64,000 bases of DNA from Streptomyces ferrugineus. Lineage in GTDB: Bacteria > Actinomycetota > Actinomycetes > Streptomycetales > Streptomycetaceae. The stretch spans positions 9,771,001 through 9,835,000 of the forward strand of contig NZ_CP063373.1 of assembly GCF_015160855.1 (NCBI RefSeq), given 5' to 3'. Positions 27,022 to 37,505 of the stretch are shown here, piece by piece. The notes beneath the pieces are model-generated. The model ran no database searches and was not told the DNA's origin. It worked only from the letters and a program-made list of their open reading frames with translations. The translations under genes and the position numbers were made by a program. The stretch's first letter is position 1. Every line of letters begins with the position of its first letter.

Positions 27022-28242
27022 TCAAGAGCGGGGCAGGCTCAGTTTGAGCAGCCTCTCGATCGCCTCCTGAAGGATCTCCCCGCGCTTGCAGAACGCGAAC
27101 CGCACGAACGGCGCCCCCGCCTCCCGGTGGTCGTAGAAGACCGCGTTGGGGATGGCGACCACTCCGGCCCGCTCCGGCAGCGCGCGGCAGAAGGCGAAGC
27201 CGTCCCCCTCCTCGGCCAGTGCGGCGCCCAGGGGGCGGATGTCGGTGGTGATGAAGTAGGTGCCGGCGGGCTTGAACACCTGGAAGCCGGCCTCCGTGAG
27301 CCCCGCCGCCAGCAGGTCGCGCTTGGTCTGCATGTCCTCGCGGAAGGCCGTGAAGTAGCGGTCGGGCAGCGCCAGCGCCTCGGCGACGGCGTACTGGAAC
27401 GGCCCCGAGGAGACATACGTCAGGAACTGCTTCGCCGAGCGCACGGCCGTGAGCAGGGGGGACGCCGAGGTTACCCAGCCGACCTTCCAACCCGTGAACG
27501 AAAAACTCTTCCCTGCGGACCCGATCGTCACCGTCCGCTCGCGCATGCCGGGGAAGGTCGCCAGCGGCAGGTGCTCGGCGTCGTCGAAGACCAGGTGCTC
27601 GTACACCTCGTCGGTCACCACCAGCAGGTCCCGTTCCACGGCCAGCTCGGCGATCGCGGCCAGCTCCGCCCGGGTGAGGACGGTGCCGGTGGGGTTGTGC
27701 GGGGTGTTGATCAGCAGCAGGCGGGTGCGGTCGGTGACCGCGGCGCGCAGCTCGTCGAGGTCGAGGCGGAAGCTCGCGCCCTCGACCTCGTCGAGGTGCG
27801 GGCGCAGGGTGACCGGCACGCGCGCGGCGCCCGCCATGGCGATGCAGGCCGCGTAGGAGTCGTAGTACGGCTCGAGGGCGATGACCTCGTCGCCGGGCTC
27901 CAGCAGGGCGAGCAGCGCGGCCGCGATGGCCTCGGTGGCGCCCGCGGTGACCAGGACCTCGGTGTCGGGGTCGTACGACAGCCCGTAGCGCCGCTCCTGG
28001 TGCGCGGCGATCGCCAGGCGCAGCTCGGGGATGCCGGGGCCCGGCGGGTACTGGTTGCCGCGCCCGTCCCGCAGCGCCCGCACGGCCGCCTCGCGGACCT
28101 CCTCGGGCCCGTCGGTGTCGGGGAAGCCCTGACCGAGGTTGATGGACCCGGTGCTCAGGGCGAGCGCGGACATCTCCGCGAAGATCGTCGTCCCGAACTC
28201 GGCGAGCCGGCGGTTGAGCAGGGGGCGGGTGGTGGAGGTCAT
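27022..28242 (-). CDS. Class I/II aminotransferase (kynurenine/methionine aminotransferase type)
   Basis: The 406-residue pyridoxal-phosphate enzyme has SINLGQGFPDTDGPEEV at the N-terminus, a signature of the kynurenine/glutamine/methionine transaminase group, GATEAIAAALLALLEPGDEV, NTPHNPTGTVL with the cofactor-binding Asn, and the Schiff-base lysine in GSAGKSFSFTGWKVGW. I prefer the ATG at 28242, which has AGGA at a good distance, over the one at 28251. The substrate is uncertain; annotated relatives are often called DapC-like or methionine aminotransferase. Its presence 6 kb from the kynurenine genes may be coincidental. It is the first gene of the three-gene operon. Confidence 0.88.
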   Translation of the reverse strand: MTSTTRPLLNRRLAEFGTTIFAEMSALALSTGSINLGQGFPDTDGPEEVREAAVRALRDGRGNQYPPGPGIPELRLAIAAHQERRYGLSYDPDTEVLVTAGATEAIAAALLALLEPGDEVIALEPYYDSYAACIAMAGAARVPVTLRPHLDEVEGASFRLDLDELRAAVTDRTRLLLINTPHNPTGTVLTRAELAAIAELAVERDLLVVTDEVYEHLVFDDAEHLPLATFPGMRERTVTIGSAGKSFSFTGWKVGWVTSASPLLTAVRSAKQFLTYVSSGPFQYAVAEALALPDRYFTAFREDMQTKRDLLAAGLTEAGFQVFKPAGTYFITTDIRPLGAALAEEGDGFAFCRALPERAGVVAIPNAVFYDHREAGAPFVRFAFCKRGEILQEAIERLLKLSLPRS

Positions 28243-28391
28243 GCCGGCCATCCTGCGCCCAAGCTCTGGAGTTCCTCAACTCTGCTTTGGGCCGCGAGAC
28301 GACCGGGCATCTGACTGCCACGCACCGAGCGGGAGGCGCCCACGGGGGGACGTCTCGGTCCGCTTCGGGGGAACGGAAGGAGGCTGACGCC

Positions 28392-28658
28392 ATGGCCACA
28401 GTCATCGTGGGGGCGCTGGTCGCAGTGGTGTTCGTCGTGATCGTGGTGTCCGTCGCGCGCCGGAGCGCACGTCCGGCCCGCCGTGCGCACGGCAGCCGGT
28501 CGGGCTCGTACGACAGCGGAGGCGGTGCCGCGGCCGGCAGCTGGTGGGTCGGTGGAGACAGCGGCTCGGGGGGTTCGTCCTGTGGTGGCGGCTCGTCATG
28601 CGGAGGCGGGTCGTCCTGCGGAGGGGGCGGGGGCGGATGCGGTGGCGGAGGCAGCTGA
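28392..28658 (+). CDS. Small membrane protein with Cys/Gly-rich tail
   Basis: The 88-residue protein starts with one membrane helix (TVIVGALVAVVFVVIVVSVA), followed by a basic stretch RRSARPARRAHGSRS and a tail composed almost wholly of Gly, Ser and Cys in which SSCGGG occurs three times before a final Cys. GGAAGGAGG upstream of ATG 28392 and a strong terminator after the stop show a genuine gene. Similar CGGG tails occur on many actinobacterial and other membrane proteins, but I know of no established function; metal binding or a redox role of the four cysteines is conceivable. Confidence 0.8.
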   Translation: MATVIVGALVAVVFVVIVVSVARRSARPARRAHGSRSGSYDSGGGAAAGSWWVGGDSGSGGSSCGGGSSCGGGSSCGGGGGGCGGGGS

Positions 28659-28706
28659 CACGGGGCAGCTGAGCTCCCCCAGCAGGGGGAACCGCATCCG
28701 GGAGGG

Positions 28707-28740
28707 AGCGGGGCCGGTGCCTGGGACCGGCCCCGCTTTC
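28707..28740 (+). terminator. Hairpin terminator with short T run
   Basis: AGCGGGGCCGGT and ACCGGCCCCGCT form a perfect 12-bp stem around a 7-nt loop, followed by TTTCGT. It ends the gene for the Cys/Gly-rich membrane protein, 48 bp after its stop. Confidence 0.9.
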
Positions 28741-29056
28741 GTGTCCTGTGGTGCACGGCTTCCGGCGCGGTCGGCCGCGCCCCGGCGCACGCCCTGTCGC
28801 CATCGGCGCACGCCGGAGTTGAACAGTTGAGCTGATAAGCCCTCTGAGGGATGGAAACCCTCCGAACTTGGGTAAAAACGCTGTGGCGGCGCCCTAGTTC
28901 ATGATTCAGTGAAAATCACCAACGCAGCCCCTCGGACGTCCCGCGGACACCTTCTGACCGGCCGACTGGGCTGCCCGAGCCGATTCCTGGTGTCGGCCGG
29001 GGTGCGCCGGAGACCGACACCTCCCTCCTTTCTTTGCGTGCTTGCGGAGCCGACCC
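28741..29056. other. Non-coding gap of about 315 bp with two small hairpins
   Basis: The gap holds GAGGG-ATGGAAA-CCCTC at 28845-28861 and an 8-bp hairpin GGTGTCGG/CCGACACC at 28989-29021 with an inner CCGG pair. The second one lies 36 bp before the start of the DUF2617 gene, so it may be in its leader RNA. Bases 28855-28920 are less GC-rich than the rest and may contain the promoter. I could not match this to a known riboswitch. Confidence 0.4.
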
Positions 29057-29629
29057 ATGCTCACGACCCTGAACACCGCTTATACCGACACGCGCGCGGC
29101 CGACCTCGCCTGGGCCCTGGGGCGCGAGCCGCTGCCCGCGCTGGCCTCGCTCGACCTCGAACTGACCGGTGCGAAGCTTCAGTTGAGACTGCTCGGCGCG
29201 TCCCACCAGGTGCTGTTGGACGAGGAGCGCGGCATCTGCTCGGAGACGGTGGCCTGTATGCCCGGCAGCAGCACACCGCTGCCGCTGGGGGTGGCCAAGC
29301 GGGTGGGCGACTGGGAGTACGAGTTCGCGGCCCGGGTGGAGATCCTGTCGCCGGGTCAGTTCGCGGGCCGTGCCCAGGAGTTGCTGGCGCTGGTCGCCGA
29401 TCATCCGCACGGCCTCGCCGGCGTCTTCCCCGGCAGCCCGCACGCCTTCACCGCGCTGCTGGCCCAGCATCACGAAGGGCAGGTCCACTGGCGTACGTGG
29501 CACGCCTACCCGCAGGACGGGCAGTTGGTGGCGACGCGGACGAGGGTGGGGCCGAGGGTGGGGACGCGGTCGCCGGCGGTCGCCGGCGGTCGGCGCCGGT
29601 CGGTGTCCTTCAGCCCGTCCGGCATCTGA
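29057..29629 (+). CDS. DUF2617 family protein
   Basis: The 190-residue protein matches the actinobacterial DUF2617 (PF10936) pattern: [22 protein letters not shown] at the start, [19 protein letters not shown], the conserved SETVACMPG with a single Cys, and [18 protein letters not shown]. Family function is unknown. It regularly precedes a membrane-bound spermidine-synthase-like gene, as it does here with an 86-bp gap. The last 30 residues are basic and low in complexity ([19 protein letters not shown]). GGAG upstream supports the start at 29057. Confidence 0.85.
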   Translation: MLTTLNTAYTDTRAADLAWALGREPLPALASLDLELTGAKLQLRLLGASHQVLLDEERGICSETVACMPGSSTPLPLGVAKRVGDWEYEFAARVEILSPGQFAGRAQELLALVADHPHGLAGVFPGSPHAFTALLAQHHEGQVHWRTWHAYPQDGQLVATRTRVGPRVGTRSPAVAGGRRRSVSFSPSGI

Positions 29630-29715
29630 GGATTCCGCGGGCGCAAACGTCCAGCGCCTCAACACCACACGTGTGGGTGACGAAGCGTACCCCGGCAGTG
29701 ACGTACGGTCGCAGC

Positions 29716-31359
29716 GTGATCGAACCGCACGCGCCCGCCCCACCCGGCACACCGCCGCCCTGGGCAGGCCCCGCGCGGCTTCCGGTCCGGCCCGGCACCG
29801 GGCGGCTCCTGGTCCTGGCGGGCGTCTTCGTCTGCGCGGCCTGCGGACTCGTGTACGAACTCGAACTCGTCGCTCTCGCCTCGTACTTGATCGGCGACTC
29901 CGTCACCCAGGCCTCCGTCGTGCTGGCCGTCATGGTGTTCGCGATGGGCATCGGCTCCCTCGCCGCGAAGCGGCTGCGTTCGTACGCCGCGGCCGGCTTC
30001 GGCGCCATCGAGGCCGTCCTCGCCCTCGTCGGCGGGTGCAGCGCGCTCGCCCTGTACGCCGTCTTCGCCTGGACCGGCGACTGGGGCGGGATGTGGGCCC
30101 ACGGCCCGCGCGCCCTCCTCGTCGCCTTCTCCCTCACCATCGGCCTGCTCATCGGCGCCGAGATCCCGCTGCTGATGGAGCTCATCCAGCGCATCCGGCG
30201 CCAGGACGCGGGCGGCGCGGTGGCCGACCTGTTCGCCGCGGACTACGTCGGCGCGCTCGTCGGCGGCCTCACCTTCCCCTTCCTCCTCCTGCCGCTGCTC
30301 GGCCAGTTGACCTCGGCCCTGATCACCGGAGCCGTCAACGCCGTGGCGGGCGGCGCGCTCGTCCTCGGCCTGTTCCGGCGTGACCTCACCCGCCGCGCCC
30401 ACTGGCTGCTGGTGATCGCCAACGTCACCGTGCTCGGCGTCCTCGCCTCCGCCGCCGTACTCGTCGACGACTTCGAACGGGCCGCACGGCACGCGGTGTA
30501 CGGACGGGACGTACGCGTCGCCCTCCAGACGGACGTCCAGGAGGTCGTCATCACCGGCGGCACCGAAGGTCGGCCCCTCGACCTCTTCCTCGACGGCCGG
30601 CTGCGGGTCAGCGGACGCGACGCCCGCCGCTACCACGAGGCGCTGGTGCACCCCGCGATGAGCGGCGAGCACACCCGCGTGCTGATCCTCGGCGGCGGTG
30701 ACGGGCTGGCGGCGCGTGAGGTGCTGCGCCATCCCGGGGTGCACCGGGTCGACGTCGTCGAGGTCGACCCCGAGGTGGTGCGCCTGGCCCGCCGGGATCC
30801 GCCCCTGTCCCGCCTCAACGGACACGCCTACGACGACGACCGCGTCCACATCATGACGGGCGACGCCTTCCACTGGCTGCGGACGGCACCGTCGGCGACG
30901 TACGACGTCGTCATCTCGGACCTCCCCGACCCCGGCATCACCGCCAGCACCAAGCTGTACTCGCAGGAGTTCTACGGCCTCACCCGCCGCGCCCTGGCCC
31001 CGCACGGCCGCCTCGCCGTGCACGCCGGCCCGGTCGCCTCCCGCCCCCGCGTCTTCTGGACGGTCGACACGACCCTGCACGCCGCGGGCCTGCGCACGGC
31101 TCCCTACCGCGTCCGGGGCCAAGGCTCCGGCTTCACGGCGGGCCCCGACCGCTCGACCGGCCCGACCCGCGCACCGCAGGACTGGGGGTTCATCCTGGCG
31201 GCACGGGGGGAGTCACCGCGGCTGCGGCTCGGCACGGGAGAGGGGGTGCCGCGGTTGGCGACCTTGACTCAGTCGGAGCTGCTGGCGGACGCGAGGGCGG
31301 CGGAGGGGACGCGGGTGGCGGGGCTGGGGGCGTCGACGTTGGTGCATCCGCGGTACTGA
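29716..31359 (+). CDS. Membrane-anchored spermidine-synthase-like protein
   Basis: The protein has two parts. The N-terminal half has about seven membrane helices (from [22 protein letters not shown]) and the C-terminal half has the spermidine-synthase Rossmann fold: [31 protein letters not shown], the SAM-binding [31 protein letters not shown] and a DLPDPG motif in place of the catalytic D(S/A)(S/T)DP. Such fusions are common in actinobacteria; the change in the catalytic loop makes it uncertain that it makes polyamines. I chose GTG 29716 because the membrane part follows at once, but no ribosome site is visible. It follows the DUF2617 gene. Confidence 0.85.
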   Translation: MIEPHAPAPPGTPPPWAGPARLPVRPGTGRLLVLAGVFVCAACGLVYELELVALASYLIGDSVTQASVVLAVMVFAMGIGSLAAKRLRSYAAAGFGAIEAVLALVGGCSALALYAVFAWTGDWGGMWAHGPRALLVAFSLTIGLLIGAEIPLLMELIQRIRRQDAGGAVADLFAADYVGALVGGLTFPFLLLPLLGQLTSALITGAVNAVAGGALVLGLFRRDLTRRAHWLLVIANVTVLGVLASAAVLVDDFERAARHAVYGRDVRVALQTDVQEVVITGGTEGRPLDLFLDGRLRVSGRDARRYHEALVHPAMSGEHTRVLILGGGDGLAAREVLRHPGVHRVDVVEVDPEVVRLARRDPPLSRLNGHAYDDDRVHIMTGDAFHWLRTAPSATYDVVISDLPDPGITASTKLYSQEFYGLTRRALAPHGRLAVHAGPVASRPRVFWTVDTTLHAAGLRTAPYRVRGQGSGFTAGPDRSTGPTRAPQDWGFILAARGESPRLRLGTGEGVPRLATLTQSELLADARAAEGTRVAGLGASTLVHPRY

Positions 31360-31485
31360 GGGGGCGCGATGGTACCGCTCGGGGGCCTGCGTGAGCGGGG
31401 AGAGTACGCCCGGCGGGCGGGTGTGCGCCGAGAAACCCGGGATGTGTGGGTGCGGTTCGCGCCATGCTGGGTAGGCTCGATCGGC

Positions 31486-32349
31486 ATGGAGCAAGAGGTG
31501 TTCGTTCCGGTTGCGGCGGAGCGTCTCAGGGAGGTGCTGGCCGATCCCGCACGGGTCGCCCGGGCGGTCCCCGGGCTCCAGCAGGACGCCGGGGCCGAGC
31601 CGGTCGCCGGGCGGCTGAGGATGCGGATCAGCGGTCACACCATCACCTATCGGGGTGCGGTGCGGGTCTCCGCGCGGGAGGACGGTTCGTACGCCGTCGA
31701 GGGCGACGCCGTCGAGGCGCGCGGGAACGGTTCCGTGAAGCTCGCGCTCACCCTGCGGGTCATGGCGGCCGAGGGCGGGGCCACGGTGGCGTTCTCGGGG
31801 ACCGCGTCGGCGGACGGGCGGATCGCGGAGTTCTCGGCTCAGGCCGTGTCCTCTGCCGTCGGCCGGCTGCTGAACCGGGTCGGGGAGCAGCTGGGGGCCG
31901 TGGCGGGCGAGGCGCCGCCTCCCGAGCCGGAGGCCATGGAGGAAGCACTGGCGCCGGGAGAGTTCGAGACACGGGTGACCAGTGACTTCGAGACGACGCC
32001 GGACGCGGACGACGCGCCGGCGCCGGCGCCCGACGAGGGCAGCGAGTCGCCGTCCGTGTTCGATGCCGAGGTGCCGCCGCCGTCGCTGGAGCCACAGGGC
32101 GAGGAAGAGGTGTCCGAGGGCGACTCCGGGGAGGAAACGCCCGTCGCCGAGGCGGCGCATGCCCGGCGGACGATGATCGGGCGCAGCGCGGAGGAAGTGG
32201 ATCACGCCCCGCCTCGGGGCCGGTATGCCCCGGTGCCGGCGCCGCAGACCGTCGCGCCGAGCACCACCCTGCGGTGGGCGGCTCCGGCCGCGGCGCTGGT
32301 GCTGGCCTCGGCGATCGTGGTGGGGCGCATGCTGCGGCGCCGCCGCTAG
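31486..32349 (+). CDS. CoxG-like SRPBCC protein with C-terminal membrane anchor
   Basis: The 287-residue protein has an N-terminal SRPBCC/CoxG domain of about 145 residues (MEQEVFVPVAAERLREVLAD, ARVARAVPGLQ, GHTITYRGAVRVSAR, and the long C-terminal helix SAVGRLLNRVGEQLGAV). Then comes an acidic, proline-rich linker of about 100 residues and a final helix AAPAAALVLASAIVVGRML followed by RRRR, which anchors it in the membrane with the domain in the cytoplasm. CoxG proteins are linked to membrane attachment of CO dehydrogenase in other bacteria, but no such genes are here. ATG 31486 has no clear ribosome site; TAGGCT upstream could give a leaderless message. Confidence 0.82.
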   Translation: MEQEVFVPVAAERLREVLADPARVARAVPGLQQDAGAEPVAGRLRMRISGHTITYRGAVRVSAREDGSYAVEGDAVEARGNGSVKLALTLRVMAAEGGATVAFSGTASADGRIAEFSAQAVSSAVGRLLNRVGEQLGAVAGEAPPPEPEAMEEALAPGEFETRVTSDFETTPDADDAPAPAPDEGSESPSVFDAEVPPPSLEPQGEEEVSEGDSGEETPVAEAAHARRTMIGRSAEEVDHAPPRGRYAPVPAPQTVAPSTTLRWAAPAAALVLASAIVVGRMLRRRR

Positions 32350-32780
32350 GCCGTGTCGTCAGGCCGACCCACGGCGGACCGCGTCGCCCGTCGACAGGCC
32401 GGGCCACGGCGGGCCCCGTCGCCCGTCGACAGGCCGGGCCACGGCGGGCCCCGTCGCCCGTCGACAGGCCGGACCACGGCGGGCCCCGTCGCCCGTCGAC
32501 AGGCCGGACCACGGCGGGCCCCGTCGCCCGTCGACAGGCCGGACCACAGCGGGCCCCGTCGCCCATCGTCAAGCCGGACCACAGCGGGCCCCGTCGCCCA
32601 TCGTCAAGCCGGACCACAGCGGGCCCCGTCGCCCATCGTCAAGCCGGACCACAGCGGGCCCCGTCGCCCATCGTCAAGCCGGACCACAGCGGGCCCCGTC
32701 GCCCGTCGAGACCACGGCAGGCCCTGTGCCCGTCGACAGGCCAGACCACGGCGTGCCCCGTCGCCCGTCGCCGGCGCCGT
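32348..32780. repeat. Tandem repeat with a 35-bp period, about ten regular copies
   Basis: GTCGCCC recurs at 32383, 32418, 32453, 32488, 32523, 32558, 32593, 32628, 32663 and 32698, exactly every 35 bp, and degenerate copies continue to 32780. Two blocks of variants exist: the first carries GTCGACAGGCCGG and CCACGGCGGG, the second ATCGTCAAGCCGG and CCACAGCGGG, so each variant spread locally. The period is not a multiple of three and there are no unique spacers, so it is neither coding nor CRISPR. It lies between the stop of the CoxG-like gene and the stop of the convergent YbjN gene. Confidence 0.93.
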
Positions 32781-32857
32781 GAAAGGCGAGAGCCCGGCCC
32801 GGCACGCGGCCGTGGCGGCCGGTGCCCTGCCGGGCTCTGCTCGATGCGCGCCGAGGG

Positions 32858-33385
32858 CTACTCCTCGTCGCCCTCCGGCTTCTCCGCTTCGTTGATCTCC
32901 TGCTCCAGGCCGAGCTGCTCGACGAGCCACTTGTCGAACTCGATGGCGGCCCGCACCCAGCTCACCGTCGACGAGACGAAGTGCTCCAGGCTGACGCCGG
33001 TGCCGATCAGCATCTGCGCCTCGCCGATCAGACGGACGGTGCCGTCGTCGTGCGTGTGGCTGTAGACCTTGGGCCACAGCGTCCGGCGGTTCCAGTCGTC
33101 GATCGACTCCAGAAGCTGGGGCTTCTCGTCGATCTTGTGGGGCCGGTCGTAGAACGTCCGCACCGAGAAGACCTGCTGGTCACCCTCGCCGCGGAACATG
33201 AAGTACGTACGGAACTGCTCCCACGGCGCCGCGAGGTCCCCCTCGTCGTCGACGACGTACTTCAGCTCCATCTGGTCGAGGAGCTGCTTCACGAGGTCCT
33301 GATCCGGGACAACAGGGCCGGGCGGCGGCCCGGACTGCGGCTGCTGGCCCCCGAAGTTCGGAATCGAGGACGGGTCGATGCTCAC
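32858..33385 (-). CDS. YbjN domain protein
   Basis: The 175-residue protein has a YbjN (type III secretion chaperone-like) fold: DQDLVKQLLDQMELKYVVDDEGDL, then TYFMFRGEGDQQVFSVRTFYDRP, IDDWNRRTLWPKVYSHTHDDG and ISSTVSWVRAAIEFDKWL-like helices. The GTG start at 33385 is supported by GAAGGGA. Members occur throughout actinobacteria and are predicted to act as small folding helpers or sensors; the exact role is not known. It lies 140 bp before clpB in the reverse direction of reading, separated from it by the clpB terminator. An acidic tail EAEKPEGDEE ends the protein. Confidence 0.85.
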   Translation of the reverse strand: MSIDPSSIPNFGGQQPQSGPPPGPVVPDQDLVKQLLDQMELKYVVDDEGDLAAPWEQFRTYFMFRGEGDQQVFSVRTFYDRPHKIDEKPQLLESIDDWNRRTLWPKVYSHTHDDGTVRLIGEAQMLIGTGVSLEHFVSSTVSWVRAAIEFDKWLVEQLGLEQEINEAEKPEGDEE

Positions 33386-33494
33386 CGTGATTTTCCCTTC
33401 GTACGGATCCCGCCATCCTCCCCCATGCGGGGAGGGGGGTGGCAAGCCCTGACGGTCCTGTCAGCCCTCGGCTGACTCGATCCGGTCACCGAGT

Positions 33495-33521
33495 CGGGTA
33501 CCCGGCTTCACCGGGTACCCG
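33495..33521 (-). terminator. Hairpin terminator after clpB
   Basis: CGGGTACCCGG and CCGGGTACCCG form a perfect 11-bp stem around a CTTCA loop, starting only 4 bp after the clpB stop codon at 33526. Confidence 0.9.
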
Positions 33522-33525
33522 GACA

Positions 33526-36123
<2,598 letters not shown>

Positions 36124-36183
36124 GTGTCCGTTCTCCTCCTGGCGTCAGCCTCTCCCAGTACTGACTGAGTCAGCGTACACAAA

Positions 36184-36204
36184 GTTGAGTCTATTCCGCT
36201 CAAG
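36184..36204. promoter_or_regulatory. HAIR operator for HspR at clpB
   Basis: GTTGAGT-N7-GCTCAAG matches the HAIR consensus CTTGAGT-N7-ACTCAAG at 12 of 14 positions. It lies 61 bp before the clpB start and 39 bp before the divergent gene at 36243. In S. coelicolor HspR is known to control clpB through such sites. Whether the divergent gene is also affected is open. Confidence 0.85.
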
Positions 36205-36242
36205 GTAGTCGCGGGGGCCCCGCAACGGCTAGGTTCCGGGCC

Positions 36243-36656
36243 ATGGCCGCACACCCCCAGGATCCTGGCGCGCCGGACGCGCCGTACCTCACCTTCTGGC
36301 AGGAGAGGCACCTGTGCACCCTGACGACCCTGCGCCCGGACGGCACTCCGCATGTCGTACCCGTCGGAGTGACATACGACCCCAAGGCGCGGCTGGCTCG
36401 GGTGATCACGAACAAGTCCAGCGCGAAGGTGGGCCATGTGCTGGCCGCCGGCCCCGACGGGGCGCGGGTGGCGGTCTGCCAGGTGGAGGGCCGGCGGTGG
36501 GCGACGCTGGAGGGACGGGCGCGGGTGTGGACCGACCGGGAGCGGGTGACGGAGGCGGAACGGCGGTACGCGCAGCGCTACGGGCGGACCCCGCGGCCGA
36601 ACCCCGACCGTGTGGTGATCGAGATCGAGCTGACGCGGGCGATGGGGCGGGGGTGA
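36243..36656 (+). CDS. PPOX-type split-barrel protein, probable F420-dependent
   Basis: The 137-residue protein has the flavin/F420 split-barrel fold: FWQERHLCTLTTLRPDGTPHVVPVGVTYDP, ITNKSSAKVGHV, ARVAVCQVEGRRWATLEGRARVW and a C-terminal VVIEIELTR strand. This pattern is that of TIGR03618-type proteins that bind F420 rather than FMN in actinobacteria. The reaction is unknown. It is divergent from clpB and the start has no ribosome site; TAGGTT nine bases before the ATG suggests a leaderless message. It ends before the strong hairpin at 36764-36804. Confidence 0.82.
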   Translation: MAAHPQDPGAPDAPYLTFWQERHLCTLTTLRPDGTPHVVPVGVTYDPKARLARVITNKSSAKVGHVLAAGPDGARVAVCQVEGRRWATLEGRARVWTDRERVTEAERRYAQRYGRTPRPNPDRVVIEIELTRAMGRG

Positions 36657-36763
36657 CGGGGGGTGACGGCGGGGATAACCGGGATGACGGGGATGACGGG
36701 GCGGGCGACCGGTTTTCGGCCACCGCCGGAATACCCGGATACCGCGAAATATCCCGCAAAACT

Positions 36764-36804
36764 GCAGCGGCGTCACCGTGTTCAGGTCACGGTGACGCCG
36801 CTGC
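36764..36804. terminator. Bidirectional hairpin terminator
   Basis: GCAGCGGCGTCACCGTG pairs perfectly over 17 bp with CACGGTGACGCCGCTGC around a 7-nt loop. It lies between the stop at 36656 on the plus strand and the stop at 36848 on the minus strand, so it can end both transcripts. Confidence 0.92.
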
Positions 36805-36847
36805 GGGGGGAAGCACCTGAGCGATCTGTTACGACGGGGGAATCGCG

Positions 36848-37183
36848 TCAGGCACTGCGGGGGGTGGCTGAGATGGTCCTTGGGGCCGGGGCCTCCGGCT
36901 CCACCAGCCGGTGGTCGCGCTGGTCGAGGTTGACGAAGATCATTCCGTATCGGATGGCACACCTCACAGGCTGCGGCGCCCCCCGAGGCCGCCGCAGACA
37001 CCGGTACGCCCGTACGTCCTCATCCTCGTCCCGCGTGACGACGACCGGCTCACCGAAGACGGTCACCATCAACGAGTCACCGGGGTGGGGGATCGCGGTG
37101 ACGAGGTCGATGAAGTGCCAGCCGGAGCGGTACGCCGTGGCCATTTCGCGACGGAAGGAACGGTCGTCGGGTGGGGTGGTCAT
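36848..37183 (-). CDS. Small degenerate Rieske-like protein of unknown function
   Basis: The 111-residue protein reads like the N-terminal half of a Rieske oxygenase domain: YRSGWHFIDLVTAIPHPGD, VTVFGEPVVVTRDEDEDVRAY, then CLRRPRGAP where the family has CRHRGA, and CAIRYGMIFVNLD where it has CxxHGW and FVNLD. Both histidine ligands of the 2Fe-2S cluster are missing, so it can hardly bind a cluster. The ATG at 37183 comes 5 bp after the stop of the small exported peptide gene, so they are co-transcribed. The resemblance is my own reading and moderate only; it may be a fold used for peptide or ligand binding. Confidence 0.6.
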   Translation of the reverse strand: MTTPPDDRSFRREMATAYRSGWHFIDLVTAIPHPGDSLMVTVFGEPVVVTRDEDEDVRAYRCLRRPRGAPQPVRCAIRYGMIFVNLDQRDHRLVEPEAPAPRTISATPRSA

Positions 37184-37188
37184 CGCGA

Positions 37189-37392
37189 TCAGTCCCACGT
37201 GCTGTCGAGAGGGAAGACCGGCGTTTCATCGCCAGCGGCCCCGGCGGCAACGGACTGAGCACCACCCGCCTTGAACGCATCGCCCTTCACACCGGAGAGG
37301 CCAGTCAGTACTCCGAAGGCCACAACGGCGGAGAAGGCGGCGACAAGTACCGAGCGAAGCATTCTGTTACGCATAGTCGGCTTCGTCCTCAC
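37189..37392 (-). CDS. Small exported peptide, divergent from LuxR-type regulators
   Basis: The 67-residue product has a basic start (MRTKPTMRNRMLR), a hydrophobic core SVLVAAFSAVVAFGVLTGL and a hydrophilic remainder of about 35 residues that ends in TPVFPLDSTWD. This is a classical export signal with a short mature peptide. GTG 37392 has AGGGGA upstream; ATG 37374 is an alternative start with GAGGA. It is divergent from the regulator gene at 37506 with about 110 bp between, and is followed closely by the Rieske-like gene. I do not know a characterised relative. A signalling peptide or a modified-peptide precursor is a conjecture from context. Confidence 0.65.
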   Translation of the reverse strand: MRTKPTMRNRMLRSVLVAAFSAVVAFGVLTGLSGVKGDAFKAGGAQSVAAGAAGDETPVFPLDSTWD

Positions 37393-37505
37393 TTGAAGGT
37401 CCCCTCTTCCCCCGTCGAGTAAGACGATGGCTCATTCAGGCACGTCATGGCCACACGATCGGTGCATCATGTTCCTGCATGTTCAGGACCCTGGGGGGTG
37501 GAGAT
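37393..37505. promoter_or_regulatory. Divergent promoter region with CATGTTC direct repeats
   Basis: CATGTTC at 37468-37474 and again at 37478-37484 is a direct repeat with a 10-bp period, one helical turn, and ATGGCC/GTGCATCATG lies beside it. The stretch 37420-37480 is less GC-rich than the genes on both sides. It separates the peptide gene from the first LuxR-tailed regulator and is the likely site of autoregulation. If the regulator started at ATG 37479 the second repeat would be coding. Confidence 0.45.

Noticed and set aside
28909..29715. Longer N-terminus of the spermidine-synthase-like protein
   Set aside because: The frame is open upstream but overlaps the DUF2617 gene, which has its own conserved product and start.
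32348..32780. CRISPR array
   Set aside because: Units adjoin with a 35-bp period and no unique spacers, and there are no cas genes in the window.
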